Below are positions 57,256 to 64,000 of a stretch of 64,000 nt of DNA, piece by piece. Within the stretch, counting starts at the first letter, position 1, and every line of letters starts with the position of its first letter. The stretch is from contig NC_030683.2 in the NCBI RefSeq assembly GCF_000004195.4, forward strand, positions 65,088,764-65,152,763. Reading direction: 5' to 3'. The position numbers were made by a program, and so were the translations under genes. Source of the DNA: Xenopus tropicalis (taxonomy: Eukaryota > Chordata > Amphibia > Anura > Pipidae). The notes under the pieces are model-generated. The model did not search any database, was not told where the DNA came from, and saw only the letters and a list, made by a program, of their open reading frames with translations.

Positions 57256-57270
57256 AAATAAAATAATTTT

Positions 57271-57487
57271 TTGGTATAAATAATTTCTTATATCCTGAAA
57301 AATAGCATTTTTTGGTATTTAGAGCTCAAAATCTTGTTCCAGAAGTGGAAATATACACAAACTCAGAAAAAAACTATGTATAGTTGTCCTAGGTATATAA
57401 ATCAACCCAGGAAATGCCCCTAAAGTGAGAGAGCACAAAATGTTCAAAAAACGCCTGGTGAAATTCAGCTGGCACTTAAAGGTTTAA
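57271..57487. mobile_element. Relic of the piggyBac-type 3' end
   Basis: Parallel to 12950-13163: CCCCTAAAGTGAGAGAGCAC, AAAATGTTCAAAAAACGCCT, and a decayed end GGCACTTAAAGGTTTAA at a TTAA (57484-57487). The other end is missing. Confidence 0.65.
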
Positions 57488-57577
57488 TATACCTTTTTTA
57501 GATAAGAACAAACTGACTGATGCAACACTGGTAGTGTGAATTCACAAGGGAACATTCTCATGGGAACGCATCTGTTA

Positions 57578-57949
57578 TTAAAGGAGAAGTAAAGGCAAAG
57601 TCACTTGGGGGTGCCAAAATGTTAGGCACCCCCAAGTGACTTAACCTAACTTGTACCCCGGGCTGGTGCCCCTGTTTGGAGAGAACAGCACCAGCCCGGG
57701 GTACCTGTAGCGCTTCCTGCTTCCTCTTTCTCGCGCAGAAAAGTTGGCTTTTCACTCTACTGCGCATGCGCCGACCGCTGGCATTTGGGGAAAAGGAAGG
57801 AGGAAGTGCTTGCTACAGGTACCCCTGGCTGGTGTGGTTTTCTCCTAACAGGGGCACCAGCCCGGGGTACAAGGTAAGCGATTAAAGTCACTTGGGGGTG
57901 CCTAACATTTTGGCACCCCCAAGTGACTTTGCCTTTCCTTCTCCTTTAA
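57578..57949. mobile_element. TTAA-flanked palindromic MITE, long copy
   Basis: TTAA at 57578-57581 and 57946-57949. Arms with GGCAAAGTCACTTGGGGGTG and CAAAATGTTAGGCACCCCC are repeated in inverted order. Inner arms GTACCCCGGGCTGGTGCCCC are also mirrored. Directly followed by a second TTAAAGG-type start (AAAGGGCACCTATCACCC). Confidence 0.85.
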
Positions 57950-59929
57950 AGGGCACCTATCACCCTAAATTTTCTTCCTTTAGCAAAAAACAGTCCCTGC
58001 CGGCACTAGGCCAACCACACCAGGAGAGAAATCCCAGTGCAAGAAAGAATTAAAAAGCACCCAAAGCACATTTCACTCCTAAGAGCTTTATATTATGGTT
58101 ATTATGGCTTTATATTATATGAAGAAAAAAGTTCATAGGAGCAAAACACGATATGTGGGCATTGACATGTTTTTATTTGGGAACACTAGTCTATGTTGGC
58201 CTGTTCAGATGTAGCCTGAATGATCATTTCTGTATGTAAACAGGAACACGTTGTAGCACATTATCCTCTGTGTTTTTATGGCTATCCATTTGCTCGTGGT
58301 GTTTTTCATAATACCAGGAGTGGAGTGCACAGGTAATGTGCCTGTATATCCTGCTAACAAAACAATTACAACAAAGGGTGAATGGATTGGTAATACCAAA
58401 ACCAATGCATTTTTGTGATTAAAATAATAGGCAAGATGTATGTTCAGTATAAGCACTATTCATTGAACTCATATTGAACAAGGGGAATATTGTCCCTTTC
58501 ATTTACAAAAGCACATTATCAGTAGTTTAACTTAATATAAAGTTTAAATTCTGGATTAACAATTATAATTTGCTCAGCTGAAATTGTTATACTGGTTTAA
58601 TAATACAGGTATATTTTGCAGTTTCATCATTTATCTTTATGTAATTGGCTCCCAACAGAGCTTTGAACTTAACATTCTTTGTTCAATCACTAATAATAAT
58701 TTTCTCAATTTCTAAGTCATTATGGTTTTTATTGTGTCTTTATGACCTGAGAATATCCTCCAAAACTGTGTCACACTTTACATTTTAGAGCATGCTGAAA
58801 CACGTTCATCTAATGTAAAAATTATGCTTTCTTAATATTTAAATACTTCATTTATAATCCCATGTAATTTAAAGATAGAAAAAGACCAGAATTTTATATC
58901 CTTACATAAATACTCACTTAAGTTAATTTAATGGCTTTTATACTTAGAGGCAATAATATTTCCCAGTACAGGCTAATTGATTTCTCTAGTAATGCTTTGT
59001 GTGGTTTGTGAATACTGTGCACTGTTGCCATTTAAATTATATTTATAATAAACTATATTTTTTATTCTTTAAAAAACAAACTAAATGAAAAAAAACAAGT
59101 GAGCTTATTTATTATTATGGGGTAAAAAAATATATGTTTCTAAGAAAAGTAGTGATTTAAAGGTTGATAGCCTACCTGTATTTATTATATAAAAATAAGT
59201 TGGTCCTGACGGTGAAGAGAAGCTGTACACAGCAAGGTGTACAATAAGTCATCAAGTTTGACCTAGTTAAAAGCAGAATGCAGTCCCAGAATTCAAACAT
59301 CCTGCATCACTTACAAACCTCCACCTCTGCTAATTGCTTGGAATTCCTCTGGCATCAGTCACTAGTAAATCCACCCCACTGCCCCAGCCAATTGCTTGCA
59401 AACCCGGCTATATACCTCCTTTACCTGTTGGTCACTTTGCTCACTGCCTCCATTCCAGCTTGCTCCCCCCCCCCCTTTGCACCCTAGGTAGCTGCTTGGA
59501 GGGATGCAGTGGAGGGGGGTGGAGAGGAGGCTGGGAATAGGGCAGGGTTTACAGATAATTCACTCTATTTAAAATGTTATTCTTGAACAAACAAGTATAT
59601 TTTTTTTAGTCGTAATATTGTTATGTAGGTAGCTACCTCAGGCCATTGTGTCTAAATCAGAAGGAGCCAGCACAACATGATAGAACTGCTTTCAGATAAG
59701 CTATTGTTCCTCCTGTTCAATATACTTTCAGTAGGACTCAAGTTGCATAATAGCAAAACAGGGTTTCTCCATCTTGGGTGCTCATGTCACTAGGTAGGGC
59801 ACGTGGGCACATTTAGCAATGAAAATGATTCTTGATTTTTTTTTTTAATCTCTATGATGCTTCTCCAATCTTTCTCATAAGGAAACCTGCATTTTGAAAG
59901 GGTAAGAAGGTCTGGGGTGTCAGAAATCA
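57950..59929. other. Unassigned, AT-rich
   Basis: Possible start of another TTAA-type MITE at 57946 without a recognised right end. Otherwise nothing. Confidence 0.4.
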
Positions 59930-60085
59930 TTGCCCCTTATTGTATTTAATGTATTTGAGGCTGAAGTTCCCACTGATTCTCCCTGTATTTAATGTATTTG
60001 TGGTGCCACTACCCTCTGTCTCTCACTGTATTCAATGTATTTTGGGTGCCATTTCTTCTGCCCCTCGCTGTATAATGAATTTAGG
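59930..60085. repeat. Imperfect 40-44 bp minisatellite
   Basis: TGTATTTAATGTATTT-like steps at 59941, 59984, 60028 and 60068, each followed by a CYCACTGTAT-like word. Similar words occur singly at 49040 and 20210. Confidence 0.55.
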
Positions 60086-60639
60086 ATCTGGAGTTATTTT
60101 TCATAGAAGTCAATGTGCCATTATTTACAAGCACATACTGTGTTTATATATCCTTTACTGTACAAGCAATTTGAAGCTAATGGCTGTTTTTCCACAGTAT
60201 ATTTTAACTGGCAGAGAAATACCTGAAGCGACCCTAAATTATTGTGGAATAGTATAAGTATTTTTGCCTGTTTCACTCGCTAAAATTCGGGACAGTACCA
60301 GCAATGCTATTGGCCCAAGGAGGTACTATCAGTTCGGGCAGCTGAATCTATCAACAGAGGTGTCAGGGAAGTGCTATCTTGTTACCTTCCCATTGCTCTG
60401 TTCATTGATTGCTGGGTGGGAAAGGAGGGGGAATGATATCACTCCAACTTGCAGTGCAGGAGTAAAGAGAGACTGAAGTTTATCCGAGCACCCTGGGAAA
60501 TGAAGAACATGGCTAGCCCCATGTGAAAATTCAAAATTAAGTATAAAAACAATTTGTTGTTTGTCATATTAAAAAATAGATTACAATGCAGGATTCTGGA
60601 GAAGCTCTATTAACTGATGCATTTTGAAAAAGAACATGT
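60086..60639. other. Unassigned stretch
   Basis: No gene or recognised repeat. Confidence 0.45.
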
Positions 60640-61301
60640 TGTCACGATCGGTATCCCAGAACTCAGAACAGGCTCCAAGGGTCTGGTCTCGGCTCACACT
60701 TCCGCCTATAACAGCCGCCTTTCACGTCGGGAGGAGCCCTTCGCTACTCGGATGCCGCCAGGTCTTATTGTGAGAGACCCAAGGAGAGAGTTCTGAGCAG
60801 GCACGGGAACCAATCGTATGACAGGCAGATGGGGAACACTTTGGAGTGGTCAGGACAGGCCGGAGTCAGCAACGGTCAGGCATCGCAGCACAGAGTCAGG
60901 GTCCAAGAGAATAGTCAGGCAGGCAGAGGTTGGTTCAGGCAGCAGACAAGATAGGTCAAGAATGGGCAAAGGTCAATTCAGGCAGCAAGCAAGAGAGGTC
61001 AGATACAGGCTAAGGTCAAGAACACGGTAGAACAGCAGATAATCGCACCCAGGAAGTCACCAAAAGAAAACCTACGTTGGGCAACGAATACCATTCAGTA
61101 AGTGCTTTAAATATTTGAATTTCGCTCCGAAAATGACGTCACACGCGCCCCGGCAACAAAACGCGAGTGCACATGCACGCGCATGCGCATAAAAGGCAGA
61201 ACGAGGCGCACGTGCACCTAGAAGAAAATGGCGTGCGTCCCCACACCGGAGGAGGCGGCGGGCATCCCTGCCGCCCTACTAGACCACCAGGTATTGTTAC
61301 A
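60640..61301. mobile_element. Solo LTR
   Basis: Begins TGTCACGATCGGTATCCC and ends CCAGGTATTGTTACA. Perfect 5-bp duplication CATGT at 60635-60639 and 61302-61306. 662 bp, no internal region. Same family as 44347-45033. Confidence 0.82.
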
Positions 61302-61319
61302 CATGTTTTTCCATGACAG

Positions 61320-61482
61320 TATTCATTTAATGTTCAGCTTTTCACTCTACTGTGCATGTGCAAGTGGTGTGGCAGGTCCCCCTGGTCAGTGCAGTTTTCT
61401 ACTAACAGGAGCACCGGCCTGAGGTTTCACTAACATTTGGCATGCACCCCCCTGTGATTTTACCTTTTTTTCTCCTTTAAGA
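61320..61482. mobile_element. Decayed half of the palindromic TTAA MITE
   Basis: GCTTTTCACTCTACTGTGCA, TTTCTACTAACAGGAGCACC and TTTTTCTCCTTTAAG follow the order of 57745-57949 in the long copy. Confidence 0.6.
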
Positions 61483-63718
61483 TATTTTGGGCATTCAGCT
61501 ACTATGCCATCCCTTTTACACAAACTTGGGATTGTTTGTCCATATATTGCAATATATGAAAGCAGACTACTGCTTTTAAAAACAATTCTACTGCTTCGTT
61601 ATACAGTTTTCACAGTACCTGCAACTTGCATTTCAATGTTTAAATTCCCAATTGGTTGCCCTTTTTATTGGCTATGACTAGGATCACCTGACTGTAGCTA
61701 AAAATGATGGGAGAACAATTTTCCTTTTTTTGCTATAGTTTATACAGGAGCAGTGGCTAGATCCACCGTTCTCATTCCCAGCCAGCAAGTTGCAACTAAA
61801 ACTCCACCAAATCCACCATGCAAATGTAGTAGTAGCCTTCTTGCAAGGACTTTCTGACAAACTAAAACACAACCTTGTATACTAACACCTGCCTGTTTCC
61901 CTGAATGACATACAGGCAATAGAAGCCAAGTCCCTTCCCCATGTCTTTTGTTTTCAGCCTACGTCCTGCCCTGTGTCAGTCTGCTTTTACTTGATTAACT
62001 TCTATGTCCCATTATCAGCTGTTCAATTTCATTTCCAGCACTTTTATTTGCACACCTCTCACATAAACCCCAGACATGCCAATACAATCACTAAATACAA
62101 ATCACAGGCATAATATCCCACACATGCCATTATAATTATTACAAAAAGGTATAATCAGGATATTAGCCACGGACGTGCCTGTAAGAAGCAGCTGCCATCA
62201 ATTTTGCCAAACATCTGATCATTGCATTAATTTACAAGCTTATAATGAAGTGTCACATAAAAAATTGTTAAAGAAGAAATTTCTGATTTTTTTTTGACAG
62301 ACTGGGACTACTATTGTCCTTACACATTATCCCTAAACATAGCATGTGATTCTGCTGGACAAGAGAACTTTGCAGATTATGCAGTAAAAAGAAACTGCTG
62401 CAGATAGCGCCCTTTATATGGTATTTCTCCCAGTGTTAAAGACAATAGATGCATATACTGCAACTGCGGCTCAATAGTAGAAGCTGTAAGTGGTGACCTT
62501 GTGTTCTGTTCTGCTTTTTTCAGAGAAAGACTACTAGTTGTCAACTGTTTACTGCATTATTTATCACTGCTTGTTGTTATTATTATTAACAGAGGTTCTA
62601 TTTACTGTTTGTTTCAGTGCCCCAGTAAAGCCCCAGAAGTGTCACCTATGAAATGTTTGAACAAGAAAGTAAAAAAGAAAAAGAAAGAAATAAGAAAATT
62701 ACTTAGGACTTTCACACAGCAATATGCATGCTCAGTAAGAAGCTCAACAAAAGTGACAGCATAAACCTCAGTTCTAAGAGATACAAAAACAGAATATAAC
62801 AGCAAAAGAATTTAAATAGGTTGTGTTTATAATGGATAAATGCATCATTATTGCTCTAGTCTTTATTCCCACCAGCAGCAGCTTCCACAGAAAACACAAT
62901 TGATTCAGTCTTCTTTTATTGTCAGACTGCAGCACTTACCATTTGTGATAAAAGCATATTTAAAGGTCAGTAATATGTTGGATACGCAAACTTTTACACC
63001 AAATAACTGGATGTTTTGCTGTGTGTGTCCCTGGCATACAGTAGCATTCCCCAGTCATTTAATAACACAGCTCATTAGACCCCTGACAATGGGAGATGCT
63101 GGAAACAGTTCCCACAGAACCAGAGGGCTAATGTGTCTATTTATCTTCTGAGTGCTGACTGGAATATGTAAGCTGCTTTTGTACGCCAGTAATATAAATG
63201 TCTGAGCAGTGCTTTGGGTAAGGAAAATCATGAGAAAAAAAGCTTCTAGATAACAAGGGGAATGAATTTTGTAATGCATGGCATATACAAAGACAGTTCT
63301 TATAAAGTGAAAGGATAGCAAAATTTCCAAATCACCTTCCTTGCATTACTGGCAAAAGAAAAAGTAAACTATTGCTATTATGAAACAAAAATGTAGAAAA
63401 TTATTACTGGATGATTGTACAATAATTCTTTTGATTGGTCCTATATGCAAGTGCCAAGGTGTTAAGGGACTCATGATTATTCAGTAAACTCTTGCATCCG
63501 GGGGTTTCCTTGCTTCATGCTGTCTGGTGCAAAGCAACCATAGTGCAAGCATTATGGATAGGTCTCCTTTGCACCCTGCGGCCATGGTGCCCCCTTACTG
63601 TGTGTCTAATTAACAAGTAGAATGGAATGGAATGAATTATGCCTTCATGCCTCTCCCAGCCTGCTTCTCATGAATACAGGGAATACAGCAACACGAACAC
63701 TGCTTGCACATATGCAGT
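61483..63718. other. Unassigned stretch
   Basis: No recognised repeat or gene. One weak exon candidate is noted at 62618-62764. Confidence 0.4.
62618..62764 (+). other. Weak candidate terminal exon
   Basis: TTTACTGTTTGTTTCAG precedes 48 open codons ending in TAA. They encode a basic tail with two cysteines (CPSKAPEVSPMKCLNKK, then a run of lysines, RKLLRTFTQQYACSV). No protein family is recognised. Chance is a real alternative. Confidence 0.2.
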
Positions 63719-64000
63719 TTAAAGGAGACATATTGGATAAATGGGAAAAACGCTAGTTTTGTAAGCAATTATGAATAATATACGGTGCTGGTTTCCCTTA
63801 GTGCCAAAAATGTATCCTCTCTGTAAAAATGGCCCCTTTATTGGAGCTCCCTATAGATCGTATCACTTCTTCGTCCAGTGTGAAATGAAGAGTGGGCGTG
63901 TCCTAACGGTCCCTGCCAGAAGCACAGTAGGAGGGGGATAGCCAATCACAGCCCTGCACTCACACAAGCAAATACAGGCTTCAGTTCCCTATCAGGTCAG
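63719..64000. mobile_element. TTAA-flanked MITE, cut by the window end
   Basis: TTAA at 63719-63722 followed by AGGAGACATATTGGATAAAT, a start recalled from common Xenopus MITEs. The right end lies outside the window. Confidence 0.55.

Larger units (their letters stand above)
55885..57270 (-). mobile_element. PLE 5' part upstream of the CR1 insertion
   Basis: Minus-strand coding remnants of RT and nuclease with a hAT MITE (56825-57111) inserted. It continues at 51980 beyond the CR1. At 57271 it abuts a piggyBac-type relic. Confidence 0.65.

Noticed and set aside
62300..62410. Open stretch after TTTTTTTTTGACAG as another exon with several cysteines
   Set aside because: Only about 35 codons, no donor site and no family recognised; likely chance.

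Overview
The window looks like repeat-rich, non-genic DNA from a frog of the genus Xenopus. The evidence is the repeat vocabulary: TTAA-flanked T2/Kolobok-type MITEs, a piggyBac end resembling Uribo2 from X. tropicalis (recognised from memory), CR1 LINEs whose ORF1 carries an esterase domain, Penelope-like elements (PLEs) with GIY-YIG endonucleases, and several hAT families. X. tropicalis and X. laevis cannot be separated by eye. No host protein-coding gene, rRNA or tRNA is recognised with confidence. Two weak exon candidates are listed (38968-39023 and 62618-62764).

Layout. 1-4.6 kb: a palindromic repeat, then T2 MITEs, one of them nested in a hAT element. 4.98-13.6 kb: a PLE (minus strand) split at a TTAA by a 7.3 kb piggyBac-type non-autonomous element. 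That element starts with six end-to-end palindromes and contains two tandem arrays, 5 units of about 393 bp and 9 units of about 395 bp, both with traces of a three-unit higher-order period. 14-24.6 kb: hAT, L1-like, BEL/Pao, CR1, LTR-like and MITE fragments, several nested. 24.8-33.8 kb: a Penelope complex. It has a deleted PLE, a near full-length but mutated PLE on minus whose 3' UTR was hit by a CR1, and a second partial PLE copy on plus, making a large inverted repeat. 33.8-35.3 kb: two solo LTRs placed in one (TA)n tract. 35.3-43 kb: mostly unassigned sequence with one hAT carrying a minisatellite. 43-47.4 kb: palindromic elements and one LTR nested inside another, each with its own target duplication. 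48.5-57.5 kb: a hAT, a piggyBac relic, and a long PLE interrupted by a 3.9 kb CR1 (ORF1 and ORF2 still readable) and by a hAT MITE. 57.5-64 kb: MITEs, a solo LTR, a small minisatellite and unassigned sequence.

How it fits together. The window is a record of insertion order. PLE copies form the oldest readable layer in several places and were later hit by piggyBac, CR1 and hAT elements. Many insertions can be dated relative to each other by target-site duplications (4-5 bp for LTRs, 8 bp for hATs, TTAA for piggyBac and T2). A recurring short hairpin motif at PLE-related ends resembles the hammerhead ribozyme core. It is the most interesting functional signal seen. None of the mobile-element genes appears intact.
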